In this document: positions 1-8,273 of the stretch, in pieces | How the letters are laid out: the number at the start of each line of letters is the position of its first letter | Numbering within the stretch: the first letter of the stretch is position 1 | NCBI GenBank assembly: GCA_937125395.1 | Contig: CAKZLI010000055.1 | Span: 1 to 64,000, forward strand | DNA: 64,000 nt | Direction of reading: 5' to 3' | Source: an uncultured Glaciecola sp. | GTDB taxonomy: Bacteria > Pseudomonadota > Gammaproteobacteria > Enterobacterales > Alteromonadaceae | Position numbers and translations under genes: made by a program | The notes under the pieces: generated by a model | What the model was told of the DNA's origin: nothing | The model's database searches: none | The model's input: the letters and a program-made list of their open reading frames with translations, nothing else

Positions 1-834
1 TTGTTTTCACCATTAGAAGTGGAAGAAGCCTTGTTAGGTAATCATAGTTATCTAGCCGATGCGGTATTGAGTGATTTACTCAGTGCTTGCCAAGCTCAGG
101 AATCCACACCGGTGATGGTGAACGGAGTAGGGGTGGATATATCAGGTGGCTGCGCAGCACTGGCTTTATTTGATGGGTCGATGAATTTAGATAGTACAGG
201 TGCACATGTATTTCGTGAGTTTGCATTTGCCAGTCGCAACAACGTACAGTGGCTAAATGCATTTGACCCAATGGATCCGGCTAACACGCCCAATACATTA
301 GTGGCAAATAGCACAACTATGAGTCAATTAGGTCAGGCGGTGTTAAATGTTCAAGCTGCTGGGATCGCTTTAGATGCCACGTTAGGTGATGTGCAGTTTG
401 TTGAGCGCAGTAATGCAACAGGTTCACCTTCTGAGGTTAAGTATCCATGGGGTGGGGCGCATAATGTTGAGGGTGGCTTCAATGTGTTTGACACCGATGT
501 TGGTAACAATGGCACATTATTACCTCGACATGAATACGTAACATTACCGAACACACGTCTAAGTGCAGACGCGCAAGGGTATCATATTACATATGGTAGT
601 AGCTGGATGATGGTTGTTAACTTTACAACTGATGGTCCAGTTGCCCGTGGTTTGTTGAGTTACTCTCAATCTCATGCAATTGGTGACGATAGTAATTTGG
701 ACCAAACATTATTGTATTCTCAGATGCCACAGTTTAGAGATTTTCGATTTACTGAAGCGGATATTACTGCCAATACGGTATTACAAATGGATATAACGAC
801 GAGTACTGATACTTCAGCAGTGGGTAATCCTTAG
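1..834 (+). CDS. Penicillin acylase family protein, C-terminal part (5' end outside window)
   Basis: This is the C-terminal 277 residues of an open frame that runs in from the left edge, so the first codon seen is not the real start. The closing section, with GSSWMMVVNF, the VARGLLSYSQS segment and an LYSQMPQFRDFRFTEADI-type tail, matches the end of the beta subunit of Ntn-hydrolase acylases of the penicillin amidase family (aculeacin and acyl-homoserine-lactone acylase branch). These are secreted or periplasmic enzymes that cleave amide-linked acyl chains after self-processing. The catalytic serine at the start of the beta chain lies outside the window, so activity and substrate cannot be judged. 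The LDSTGAHVFREF segment near residue 63 is also typical of the branch. A terminator follows directly, so this is the last gene of its transcript. Confidence 0.8.
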   Translation: MFSPLEVEEALLGNHSYLADAVLSDLLSACQAQESTPVMVNGVGVDISGGCAALALFDGSMNLDSTGAHVFREFAFASRNNVQWLNAFDPMDPANTPNTLVANSTTMSQLGQAVLNVQAAGIALDATLGDVQFVERSNATGSPSEVKYPWGGAHNVEGGFNVFDTDVGNNGTLLPRHEYVTLPNTRLSADAQGYHITYGSSWMMVVNFTTDGPVARGLLSYSQSHAIGDDSNLDQTLLYSQMPQFRDFRFTEADITANTVLQMDITTSTDTSAVGNP

Positions 835-865
835 ACTAGGAGTCTTTAGATTAACAATTATCCAT

Positions 866-895
866 GAAAAAAGAGTCAGTTGGCTCTTTTTTTTT
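866..895 (+). terminator. Rho-independent terminator after the acylase gene
   Basis: A short stem (GAGTC/GGCTC with one G-T pair, loop AGTT) is flanked by an A run before and a run of nine T after it. It lies about 30 nt past the acylase stop codon and ahead of sohB. Confidence 0.85.
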
Positions 896-934
896 GGTAT
901 CATTTCAGCATAACGTAAACAGAAGGGTGTAGTT

Positions 935-2014
935 TTGGATTTTTTATTTGAATATGGATTGTTTTTCGCAAAAGCGATAACAGTTGTGATTGCGATTATA
1001 GCGGTATTACTTGCGTTTTTAGCGCTAGCAATGAAGCAAAAAGGACAATCCAGTGGCAAAGGACAATTAGTCATTCGTTCCTTGTCTGAAGCGCTAGACG
1101 ATGTCAGTGATTATACTCAGCGCATGTTGGTATCTGATGCACAATTAAAGCAATTTGATAAAGACAAAAAAACAGCAGATAAAGCAAAGGCTAAAGCAGA
1201 AAAGCAGTCACAAAAAAAAGCGAAAACGAATCCCACAGAGTCTGTCACTGTACCTACTGACAAACCAAGATTATTTGTTGTTAACTTTAAAGGTTCAGTG
1301 GATGCAAATGAAGTTGAGGGATTGCGTGAAGAGATCACTGCGATTTTGTTATGTGCAACAGAACATGATGAGGTATTGGTTAATTTAGAGTCCGGTGGTG
1401 GTGTTGTGCATGGCTATGGCTTGGCCGCTTCTCAGCTTCAGCGTATTAAAGCCAAATCTATAAAGTTAACGGTTTGTGTTGATAAAGTCGCTGCAAGTGG
1501 CGGTTATATGATGGCATGTGTAGCGGATACATTGATATGTGCTAACTTTGCCATTATTGGCTCTATTGGTGTCATTGCTCAAATGCCTAACTTCAATAAG
1601 TTATTAAAGAAAAATGACATTGAGTTTGAACAGCATACTGCTGGTAATTTTAAACGTACCTTGACCGTGTTCGGTGAAAATAACGACGAGGGTAGAGCGA
1701 AATTTAAGGCTGAGCTAGAAGAAGTACATGTCATGTTTAAAGCGTTTGTAAACGATAATCGTCCTACGCTGGATATTAGTAAAGTCGCGACGGGTGAATA
1801 TTGGTTTGGTCTTCAAGCCAAAGAGTTAGATTTAGTCGATGCGCTGTCGACTTCTGATGATGTGTTACTTGATTTTAATAAAACCCACAATGTATTCAGT
1901 GTGAAATATTCACAGAAAAAACACCTATTGGATAAGCTAGGATTAGCTGCCGAACAAACAATGATGCGCACTTATGGGCGACTGTTTAAAGAAAGTCAAA
2001 CGCCGATTGCTTAA
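935..2014 (+). CDS. sohB: Inner-membrane protease SohB (peptidase S49)
   Basis: A membrane-anchored serine protease of the SppA/SohB (S49) family, active at the periplasmic face of the inner membrane. The protein has an N-terminal membrane segment (about residues 8-33), a Lys/Ala-rich charged linker (70-100), and the S49 protease domain from about 110. The expected catalytic pair is visible: Ser188 in AASGGYMMA and Lys240 in GNFKRTLT. Its 359 residues compare with about 349 in E. coli. The start is TTG, chosen because AGAAGGG ends seven bases before it and the hydrophobic N-terminus follows at once. It stands alone between two terminators. Substrates of SohB are poorly known. Confidence 0.93.
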   Translation: MDFLFEYGLFFAKAITVVIAIIAVLLAFLALAMKQKGQSSGKGQLVIRSLSEALDDVSDYTQRMLVSDAQLKQFDKDKKTADKAKAKAEKQSQKKAKTNPTESVTVPTDKPRLFVVNFKGSVDANEVEGLREEITAILLCATEHDEVLVNLESGGGVVHGYGLAASQLQRIKAKSIKLTVCVDKVAASGGYMMACVADTLICANFAIIGSIGVIAQMPNFNKLLKKNDIEFEQHTAGNFKRTLTVFGENNDEGRAKFKAELEEVHVMFKAFVNDNRPTLDISKVATGEYWFGLQAKELDLVDALSTSDDVLLDFNKTHNVFSVKYSQKKHLLDKLGLAAEQTMMRTYGRLFKESQTPIA

Positions 2015-2041
2015 TACATATGTAACATAATTGTTCGCATA

Positions 2042-2083
2042 AAAAAACGGTGGATTAACTAGACGTTAAGCACCGTTTTTTTT
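2042..2083. terminator. Terminator between convergent sohB and the downstream minus-strand gene
   Basis: A perfect stem (AAAAAACGGTG paired with CACCGTTTTTT) encloses an 18-nt loop. A and T runs on both sides suit termination in both directions, as expected between two convergent genes. Confidence 0.85.
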
Positions 2084-2112
2084 ATGGTTTGTTGCTAATG
2101 GTGCTTGCTCCA

Positions 2113-2484
2113 TTAACGCGGTGGTCTTGCACCGAACAACTTACTTAATACATTGTCTTGCCAAAAACTTTTAACTGAAAACCCTTTAGATGCAGGCTTT
2201 GCTTTTTTAGCCGCTGGTTGAGCCTTTTTTTCGGCTGCTGGCTTAGGCGCTTTTTCGGCAGGTGCTTTTGCTGCTGATTTTGGAGCCGTTGTGGCTTTAG
2301 GTTCAGACGTTGCTGATTTTCCTAAAGCTTCTGTCATTTCGGCTAACACAGCCAAACGCACATTTTTTCCACCATCCACACTATACCAACCTCCTTTTGC
2401 AACTAAAGAGGGGGCTTTACCGTTTACAGACGTGTATGCTTGAGTGAATTTTTCGATCACTTGATCTTTATCTAGCTTGCTCAT
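2113..2484 (-). CDS. Small protein of unknown function with Lys/Ala/Pro-rich tail
   Basis: I do not recognise this 123-residue protein. The first 55 residues look like a compact fold (segments VIEKFTQAY, GGWYSVDGGKNVRLAVLAEM). Residues 60-100 are low complexity, built from Ala, Lys and Pro (motifs such as KAPAEKAPKPAAEKK), much like histone-H1-type or translation-associated tails. The end, FSVKSFWQDNVLSKLFGARPPR, is again more ordered. There is no signal peptide or membrane segment, so it is probably cytoplasmic, and the very basic tail suggests nucleic-acid or ribosome contact (inference). It is monocistronic, convergent with sohB, and divergent from the Nif3-like gene. Coding is supported by a clear start and a shared terminator. 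Confidence 0.65.
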   Translation of the reverse strand: MSKLDKDQVIEKFTQAYTSVNGKAPSLVAKGGWYSVDGGKNVRLAVLAEMTEALGKSATSEPKATTAPKSAAKAPAEKAPKPAAEKKAQPAAKKAKPASKGFSVKSFWQDNVLSKLFGARPPR

Positions 2485-2580
2485 GTGTGTATGAAACCTT
2501 GAGTTGATGGTAGAATGTAATGATATTTATATCTTTTTTTTTATTTAATGTCTATTTGACCACTTTTACGGTAACTCAAC

Positions 2581-3378
2581 ATGCACAATTTTGCTTTAGA
2601 AAAATCGCTGAACACCCTATTAAATAGTCATTCGATTACGGATTATTGTCCAAATGGCTTACAAGTCCAAGGTCGCGCTTCTGTACAAAAAGTAATCACT
2701 GGCGTGACTGCGTCATTGGCATTAATTGAACAAGCGATAGCGCATAATGCTGATGCGATCATTGTGCATCATGGATATTTTTGGAAAGGCGAAAATCAAA
2801 CTATTTGTCATATGAAACAACAACGTATTAAAGCGTTACTTGCGCATGACATCAATTTGTATGCATACCATTTACCGTTGGATGTGCATCCTACTTTGGG
2901 CAATAACGCGCAACTCGCTGAGCGGTTAGGGATCACCAATGTCAAGGCTTTAGACACTAAACCGGATGGGGTATTAATGCGAGGCGAATTTGTAGAAGGG
3001 ATTTCTGCAACTGAGCTTGTCAACCGCGTTGAACAGTCTCTTCAGCGTAAACCTATTGTATTAGGTAATGGTTTGACTAATGTGCCGGACGCCCAACATT
3101 CTCAACTGGCAAGTGGATCCAAATTAATCAAACAGGTTGCTTGGTGTACTGGCGGTGGCCAAGGGTACTTAGAAACTGCAGCTCAAGCAGGTGTTGACGC
3201 ATTTATTACTGGCGAGGCTTCAGAACAAACCACACACATAGCCCATGAGTACGATGTCACATTCATTGGTGCCGGTCATCATGCGACAGAGCGCTATGGT
3301 GTTCAAGCGTTGGGCGAATACTGCCAAGCTCAATGGGGGCTAGATGTCACATTTATTGATTTACCGAATCCAGTATAA
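2581..3378 (+). CDS. Nif3-like dinuclear metal centre hexameric protein (YbgI family)
   Basis: A member of the NIF3/YbgI family, toroidal hexamers with a two-metal site in each subunit; the cellular role is not settled. The metal ligands of the family are present at His63 and His64 (IVHHGYFWKG), Asp101 (YHLPLDVH), and His233/Glu237 (GAGHHATERYG). The length (265) is slightly above the 247 of E. coli YbgI. No signal peptide is seen. The start ATG opens directly into the conserved N-terminal helix ending in DYCPNGLQVQG. It is followed after 20 nt by cmoM in the same direction, so the two may be cotranscribed. Older labels of this family as GTP cyclohydrolase are not supported by anything visible here. 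Confidence 0.92.
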   Translation: MHNFALEKSLNTLLNSHSITDYCPNGLQVQGRASVQKVITGVTASLALIEQAIAHNADAIIVHHGYFWKGENQTICHMKQQRIKALLAHDINLYAYHLPLDVHPTLGNNAQLAERLGITNVKALDTKPDGVLMRGEFVEGISATELVNRVEQSLQRKPIVLGNGLTNVPDAQHSQLASGSKLIKQVAWCTGGGQGYLETAAQAGVDAFITGEASEQTTHIAHEYDVTFIGAGHHATERYGVQALGEYCQAQWGLDVTFIDLPNPV

Positions 3379-3398
3379 GTACTAAGAGGTGTTATATT

Positions 3399-4283
3399 GT
3401 GAGTGATTCACACAGCAGAACGGATAAACAGGTATCTCCACAAACCACCTTATCTGTTTCAGCAAGGGCGATACCAACAAGTGATCATGGATTTGACGGG
3501 ATCAGTGATAAATTTGCGCGCAACATTTATGGCACCACAAAAGGCACCTTGCGGCATACGTTATTATGTTATCACTTACAGCGACTTGGGATATTGCCTG
3601 ACTTGAATTATGCACAATCATCTCAACCTGAACATGCTAAAATTTCATCTACACGAGTGCTTGATGCTGGTTGTGGCCTTGGACAAATGTCGACTGAGTT
3701 TGCCAAATCAGGTTTTCAGGTAGACGCGATTGATGTGTCTGGAGAATCAATTGAATACGCGCAGCAACAAGCTATACAGGATAAACTTGAAATAAACTAT
3801 TGTGTAGGTCAGTTACAAGATATAGACACTCAATACGATATCATTATCAATCATGCTGTACTGGAGTGGCTCAGTGACCCGTTTGCTGCGATTGATTTAC
3901 TCATCGAACGGTTACAACCCAATGGTTATTTATCGTTGAGTTTTTTTAATAAAGATGCGTTAACGTTTGGCAATTTGCTGTATGGTAATTTTGATTATGT
4001 CAAAAAAGGCTTAAAGGTGAAGAAGAAAGTGCGCTTAAACCCTCAGCAACCGTTAAGCGTACAGCCGGTATTGACATACTTAAAAGCGCATTCACAGGTA
4101 GAGATTATTCACGAAGCAGGGATCCGCTGTATTCATGATTATATGCGCAATATTGAACATCAAACTGAGCATTATCAAGCATTAGTAGCGGCAGAAAAGG
4201 AATTCTCAACCCAGCCACCTTACAAATGGCTGGGTAAGTATTTTCATGTTGTTTTACAAAAACACACAATCGAACAACTATAA
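3399..4283 (+). CDS. cmoM: tRNA 5-carboxymethoxyuridine methyltransferase CmoM
   Basis: A SAM-dependent methyltransferase that turns cmo5U34 of certain tRNAs into the methyl ester mcmo5U34. The diagnostic family segment KFARNIYGTTKG (residues 38-49) and the SAM motif I VLDAGCGLGQ (87-96) match E. coli CmoM (formerly SmtA), as do HAVLEWLSDP and the C-terminal HDYMRNIEHQ. About 28 extra residues precede the conserved part. GTG is chosen because AAGAGGT lies eight bases upstream. The stop overlaps the convergent glutathione peroxidase gene by six bases. cmoA and cmoB lie only 1.5 kb away on the other strand, so three genes of one wobble-base pathway are close together. Confidence 0.93.
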   Translation: MSDSHSRTDKQVSPQTTLSVSARAIPTSDHGFDGISDKFARNIYGTTKGTLRHTLLCYHLQRLGILPDLNYAQSSQPEHAKISSTRVLDAGCGLGQMSTEFAKSGFQVDAIDVSGESIEYAQQQAIQDKLEINYCVGQLQDIDTQYDIIINHAVLEWLSDPFAAIDLLIERLQPNGYLSLSFFNKDALTFGNLLYGNFDYVKKGLKVKKKVRLNPQQPLSVQPVLTYLKAHSQVEIIHEAGIRCIHDYMRNIEHQTEHYQALVAAEKEFSTQPPYKWLGKYFHVVLQKHTIEQL

Positions 4284-4757
4284 AAGGTCGGCGATATCTT
4301 TGGCAATGACTTCTGGCTTTGAGGTCGGGGCATAACGTTTAATGACTTCGCCGTCTTGGTTAACTAAAAATTTAGTGAAATTCCACTTGATCCCTTCACT
4401 GCCAAATATGCCTTTTGCTGAGCTTTTCATTACTTGGTAAATCGGTGCTGCATTGTCTCCATTGACTTCCACTTTAGAAAATAGTGGAAAATCAACACTG
4501 AAACGTGTTGTACAAAAATCAACAATTTCTGCATCACTCCCAGGTTCTTGTTTGCCGAATTGATCGCAAGGAAAAGCCAGTACAGTAAACCCTCTATCCG
4601 CAAATTCATCTTGTAGTTTTTGTAAACCGTCATATTGTGGAGTAAACCCGCATTTACTTGCGGTATTAACGATTAACAGTACTTTTCCTTTGTACTCTGA
4701 AAATGCTTGTTCTTGTCCATTTGCTAGAGGCATCGAAAAATCGTAAATATTGTCCAT
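4278..4757 (-). CDS. Glutathione peroxidase (thiol type, BtuE-like)
   Basis: A 159-residue peroxidase of the glutathione peroxidase fold, reducing hydrogen and lipid peroxides, probably with thioredoxin as donor as known for bacterial Cys-type enzymes. The peroxidatic residue is Cys36 in NTASKCGFTPQY, a normal TGC/TGT-type codon and not selenocysteine. Gln70 (FGKQEPG) and the Trp of KWNFTKF complete the catalytic set. Cys64 and Cys82 are candidates for the resolving cysteine. The open frame extends 19 codons upstream, but the ATG at 4757 has AGGAAG just before it and starts at the family's normal N-terminus, so I use that one. It is convergent with cmoM. Confidence 0.92.
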   Translation of the reverse strand: MDNIYDFSMPLANGQEQAFSEYKGKVLLIVNTASKCGFTPQYDGLQKLQDEFADRGFTVLAFPCDQFGKQEPGSDAEIVDFCTTRFSVDFPLFSKVEVNGDNAAPIYQVMKSSAKGIFGSEGIKWNFTKFLVNQDGEVIKRYAPTSKPEVIAKDIADLL

Positions 4758-4876
4758 TATTCTTCCTTTGTTATTTTTGTTAAAATCGATTATTAGCTTA
4801 ATTATTTCAGTCATTTAAAACAATTTATAATACTATTACGTATGTTAGTCTAAATTAGATTTTTACAAGGGCAATT

Positions 4877-5776
4877 ATGTTGAAAAATGTCGCATTTTTA
4901 GGGTTAGGGGTCATGGGATTTCCGATGGCGGGTTATATAGCTAAATCAGGGTTTACTACCTGTGTGTATAACCGAACAGCCATCAAAGCACAGGATTGGC
5001 TCAAGACCCACAATGCTCAAGGCTCAACTCATCATCTTTCAACAGCGTCTACGCCAGCATTAGCGGTTGCTAATGCGCAAATCGTGTGTATGTGTTTAGG
5101 CAATGATGATGATGTTCGCAGTGTCGTGTATGGTGCCAACGGGGTGCTGGCTAACATGCCCGCTGGCGGCCTATTGATTGATCACACTACAGGCTCGCAA
5201 ACATTAGCCATTGAATTAGCCCAAGCTTGTCGAGAGCGAAACATAGGATTTGTTGATGCACCCGTGTCAGGGGGGCAAGCGGGCGCTGAAAACGGTCAAT
5301 TGACGATTATGTGTGGTGCACACACAGAGGATTATGCGCGGGCTAAACCAGTATTAGATGTGTATAGCCGTCATCATCAATTGTTAGGAGATGTGGGTGC
5401 CGGTCAACTGGCTAAAATGATGAATCAAATTTGTATCGCAGGGATGGTGCAAGGGTTATCAGAAGCACTGCATTTTGGTGAATGCGCGGGGTTAGATCGT
5501 CAAGCGGTGATTGATGTTATTGCAAAAGGTGCAGCTCAGTCATGGCAAATGGACAATCGGGCTCACAGTATGATTAATAATGAATATGAGTTTGGTTTTG
5601 CGGTGGATTGGATGCGCAAAGATTTAGGCATTGCATTGGATGCAGCACGTGAAAATGGTGCAAGTTTGCCGGTAACAGCGTTAGTCGATCAGTTTTATGC
5701 CGATGTACAACAAGCCGGAGGAGGGCGCTGGGACACCTCCAGTTTACTTACCCGTTTGTCTGTTCCCAAGCCATAA
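4877..5776 (+). CDS. NAD(P)-dependent beta-hydroxyacid dehydrogenase (3-HIBDH/GLYR family)
   Basis: A 299-residue cytoplasmic oxidoreductase of the 3-hydroxyisobutyrate dehydrogenase / tartronate semialdehyde reductase family. The Rossmann motif is GLGVMG (9-14), the substrate-binding motif DAPVSGGQAGAENG begins at about 127, and the catalytic lysine is Lys180 in GAGQLAKMMNQ, with Asn183 nearby. Asn32-Arg33 after the second beta strand (VYNRT) suggest NADPH preference, by family rule. The exact substrate cannot be told; a glyoxylate/succinic-semialdehyde reductase role is as likely as 3-hydroxyisobutyrate oxidation. It is flanked by convergent cmoB and divergent gpx, so it appears monocistronic. 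Confidence 0.85.
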   Translation: MLKNVAFLGLGVMGFPMAGYIAKSGFTTCVYNRTAIKAQDWLKTHNAQGSTHHLSTASTPALAVANAQIVCMCLGNDDDVRSVVYGANGVLANMPAGGLLIDHTTGSQTLAIELAQACRERNIGFVDAPVSGGQAGAENGQLTIMCGAHTEDYARAKPVLDVYSRHHQLLGDVGAGQLAKMMNQICIAGMVQGLSEALHFGECAGLDRQAVIDVIAKGAAQSWQMDNRAHSMINNEYEFGFAVDWMRKDLGIALDAARENGASLPVTALVDQFYADVQQAGGGRWDTSSLLTRLSVPKP

Positions 5777-5785
5777 TTTACGCAG

Positions 5786-6754
5786 CTATTTTCGCTTAGC
5801 GATAATTGTTGCACGAGTTGGTGCTGGATAGCCTTCGATGGTTTTGGATGGATCATCTGGGTCTAGAAAATCGGATAGAGACTGACCCCCAATCCATTCT
5901 GTTTTGCGTTGTTCTTGAATTGATGTGCGGTCGATATCAACACAGCGCACATCGATAAATCCGACTTTTTTCAACCATAGTATTAGGGCATCTACGCTCG
6001 GTAAATACCACACATTACTCATTTGTGCATAGCGGTCAGTTGGCACTAATACGGTAGTAGTATCACCTGGCACAACGAGAGTTTCTAAAACTAATTCACC
6101 ACCCGCTTTGAGTTGTTGTTTTAGTTGCTGCAAAAACAAAATAGGATCACGGCGGTGATAAAATACTCCCATCGAAAATACGGTATCAAAACCGTTACTA
6201 ACTGGTAAATCCTCAATACCTAATGGTAAAAAATGAATCGGGTGGTTAGGTAGATACTTGTTTATTATCAAAAACTGATTAAAAAACAACTCGGTAGGAT
6301 CGACACCAATGACAGCTTTGGCATTCTCTTGTAGCATACGCCACATGTGATAACCACTACCACAACCAACATCGAGTACTGTTTTACCTTGCAACGATGA
6401 TATGTGTTGTACTACACGATCCCACTTCAAGTCAGAGCGCCACTCAGTATCAATTTGCACACCAAACAAGTCATAAGGACCTTTGCGCCATGGTGTAAAT
6501 TGTTGTAAAAGCCCGCGCAATGCTTTTTGTTGATATTCAGTAACAGATGGATTGTGAGCACTAATGTATTGCGTTAACGAGGTCGAAGACGCCGAAATAT
6601 CTGGCATTTTATGAATGAGTTTTTGCCATTTTTGTGTATTACCATGACGCGATTGTGCTTCCCATTGTTGTAACGCAAGCGGTAGTTCATACAGCCATTG
6701 GGTTAATCCAATATGAGGGAGTTGGGACAAACAATGAACAAAATGAGGGTGCAT
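5786..6754 (-). CDS. cmoB: tRNA U34 carboxymethyltransferase CmoB
   Basis: Uses carboxy-S-adenosylmethionine made by CmoA to carboxymethylate 5-hydroxyuridine at tRNA position 34, giving cmo5U. The 322-residue length equals the family norm. An N-terminal helical domain is followed by PWRKGPYDLFG, whose Lys91 is the equivalent of the carboxylate-binding lysine. The SAM-fold motif VLDVGCGSGYHMWRM spans 126-140, FSMGVFYHRR places Tyr199, and Arg314 lies in the C-terminal PTRATII. The last two correspond to known carboxy-SAM contacts in E. coli CmoB. cmoA is directly upstream with nine bases between; the TAAGG at the cmoA stop can serve as its ribosome site. It converges with the dehydrogenase gene. 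Confidence 0.95.
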   Translation of the reverse strand: MHPHFVHCLSQLPHIGLTQWLYELPLALQQWEAQSRHGNTQKWQKLIHKMPDISASSTSLTQYISAHNPSVTEYQQKALRGLLQQFTPWRKGPYDLFGVQIDTEWRSDLKWDRVVQHISSLQGKTVLDVGCGSGYHMWRMLQENAKAVIGVDPTELFFNQFLIINKYLPNHPIHFLPLGIEDLPVSNGFDTVFSMGVFYHRRDPILFLQQLKQQLKAGGELVLETLVVPGDTTTVLVPTDRYAQMSNVWYLPSVDALILWLKKVGFIDVRCVDIDRTSIQEQRKTEWIGGQSLSDFLDPDDPSKTIEGYPAPTRATIIAKRK

Positions 6755-6763
6755 AAATCGACC

Positions 6764-7528
6764 TTATTTTATGGCGACAAGCGACATAAAGTTAAAACAA
6801 CTGAACCAGATAACAATGTGTTTAAATCCTGCTTGGGTAAGACGCAACCGGTGCGTAGCTATCGAATCTGTTAGCATGACGTTTTCTAAAGCGGTTCGTT
6901 TTTGACTGATTTCTAGGTCGGTATAACCGTTATCACTTTTAAATTGATGATGAAGATCAATGAGTAGATCATTTTCTACTGATTGAGCAAGTGCAGTCTG
7001 TGAATCAGATATTGGCGTATCCTCAGCGGTGAATTTCTCTGATAATATTAATACGCCACCAGGCGTCAACGAATCATAAACCTTATCGATCATAGATTGA
7101 CGCTGGTCAGGAGCCAAAAACTGCAGTGTGAAATTCATTAAAAATACTGAGCTGGTGTTATACGGATAATGCTGGATGTCAGCACAATCAATCTGTACCG
7201 GACATATATGGTGATATTGATTAATATACTGTTGGCACTTGTCTACCATAGGTTGAGAGTTATCTAACCCAACTATCTGAGTTGCATGTGCATCGATATG
7301 CTTTGCCATGCTTAGTGTTGCGGTACCCGTCGCACAGCCTAAGTCATAGATACTGGTATGCGGTTGGGCATATCGTTGTGCAATTCGACCGATGTTTTCA
7401 ATCATTAGCGGATAACCCGGAATTGACCGAGCAATCATATCTGGAAACACCTCTGCGACATTTGCATCAAATGAAAAATCAGCAATGTTACTTAAACGCG
7501 TAGAAAATAAACTATCAATTTTTGACAT
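6764..7528 (-). CDS. cmoA: Carboxy-S-adenosyl-L-methionine synthase CmoA
   Basis: Makes carboxy-SAM from SAM and prephenate for CmoB. The N-terminal segment FDANVAEVFPDMIARSIPGY is the family signature, followed by a class I methyltransferase fold with YDLGCATGTATLSM. With the ATG at 7528 the protein has 254 residues, against 247 in E. coli. A TTG two codons upstream extends the frame, but the ATG fits the family better. cmoA and cmoB form a two-gene operon, divergent from the response regulator gene, with 69 bases between the starts. The pair together with cmoM gives the full known route from ho5U to mcmo5U. Confidence 0.95.
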   Translation of the reverse strand: MSKIDSLFSTRLSNIADFSFDANVAEVFPDMIARSIPGYPLMIENIGRIAQRYAQPHTSIYDLGCATGTATLSMAKHIDAHATQIVGLDNSQPMVDKCQQYINQYHHICPVQIDCADIQHYPYNTSSVFLMNFTLQFLAPDQRQSMIDKVYDSLTPGGVLILSEKFTAEDTPISDSQTALAQSVENDLLIDLHHQFKSDNGYTDLEISQKRTALENVMLTDSIATHRLRLTQAGFKHIVIWFSCFNFMSLVAIK

Positions 7529-7597
7529 ATTCAACTAGTCTTTTAGTTTAGTGGACCCGTTGTATCAGCTTAGATGCACCCATAGGAATGAGACCTT

Positions 7598-8251
7598 TTG
7601 GATAACAATAAAATGAATACATTTTTAATTGCTGACGATCATCCTCTTTTTCGAGAGGCATTACAAGCAGCCTTGTTGCCTTTTTTTAGTCACGTCAAAA
7701 TCATTGAAGCAGATTGCGTTAAATCGACCCTTAAAGCGATTAAGACACACAGCAATATTAAATTGATTTTGCTAGACCTCAACATGCCCGGCGCCGATAA
7801 TTATTATGGCCTTTTATCCGTACTTGAATTAGCGCCTCACATACCGATCGTCGTTGTTTCGGCAAGTGACAACGAGCAAAGTGTTAATATTGCAATGCAT
7901 TTTGGCGCTAAAGGTTATATCCCCAAATCATATAGCTCTGGCCAGATGGCACACGCCATCAAGTTAGTATTGGAAGGGGGAGTATTTATTCCTGAAAAGT
8001 ACATTGATAAGATTAGCAAAGAACAGCCAAATACATTGACCTCTCTGCAATATATAAAAGCATTAACGCCAAAACAGCTCACTGTGCTCAAATACCTCAA
8101 GCAAGGTAAAATGAACAAGCAAATTGCTGATGAATTATTTGTGACTGAAGCCACGGTAAAAGCCCATATCAGTGCGATATTCAAAAAGTTCAATGTGACT
8201 TCACGTACGCAAGTCGTCCTACTAGTCGACCAAATTGAGTTGGCCGACTAG
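7598..8251 (+). CDS. LuxR/NarL-type response regulator (orphan)
   Basis: A DNA-binding two-component regulator. The receiver domain occupies residues 7-125, with the acidic pair Asp13-Asp14 (ADDHPLFRE), the phosphoacceptor Asp60 in LLDLNMPG, and Lys109 in the GYIPKS loop. The LuxR-type helix-turn-helix is at about 153-207 (LTPKQLTVLKYL, then NKQIADELFVTEATVKAH). No histidine kinase gene lies nearby, so the partner is unknown. The start is uncertain: TTG at 7598 is preceded by AGGAATGAG at good spacing, while the ATG at 7613 has only a weak site. It converges with fadE, whose stop is 22 bases past its own. Confidence 0.9.
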   Translation: MDNNKMNTFLIADDHPLFREALQAALLPFFSHVKIIEADCVKSTLKAIKTHSNIKLILLDLNMPGADNYYGLLSVLELAPHIPIVVVSASDNEQSVNIAMHFGAKGYIPKSYSSGQMAHAIKLVLEGGVFIPEKYIDKISKEQPNTLTSLQYIKALTPKQLTVLKYLKQGKMNKQIADELFVTEATVKAHISAIFKKFNVTSRTQVVLLVDQIELAD

Positions 8252-8273
8252 AGTAAGATAACCATAATAAATA

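Noticed and set aside
4641..4700. Selenocysteine in the glutathione peroxidase
   Set aside because: The active-site codon is an ordinary cysteine codon and no in-frame TGA occurs there.
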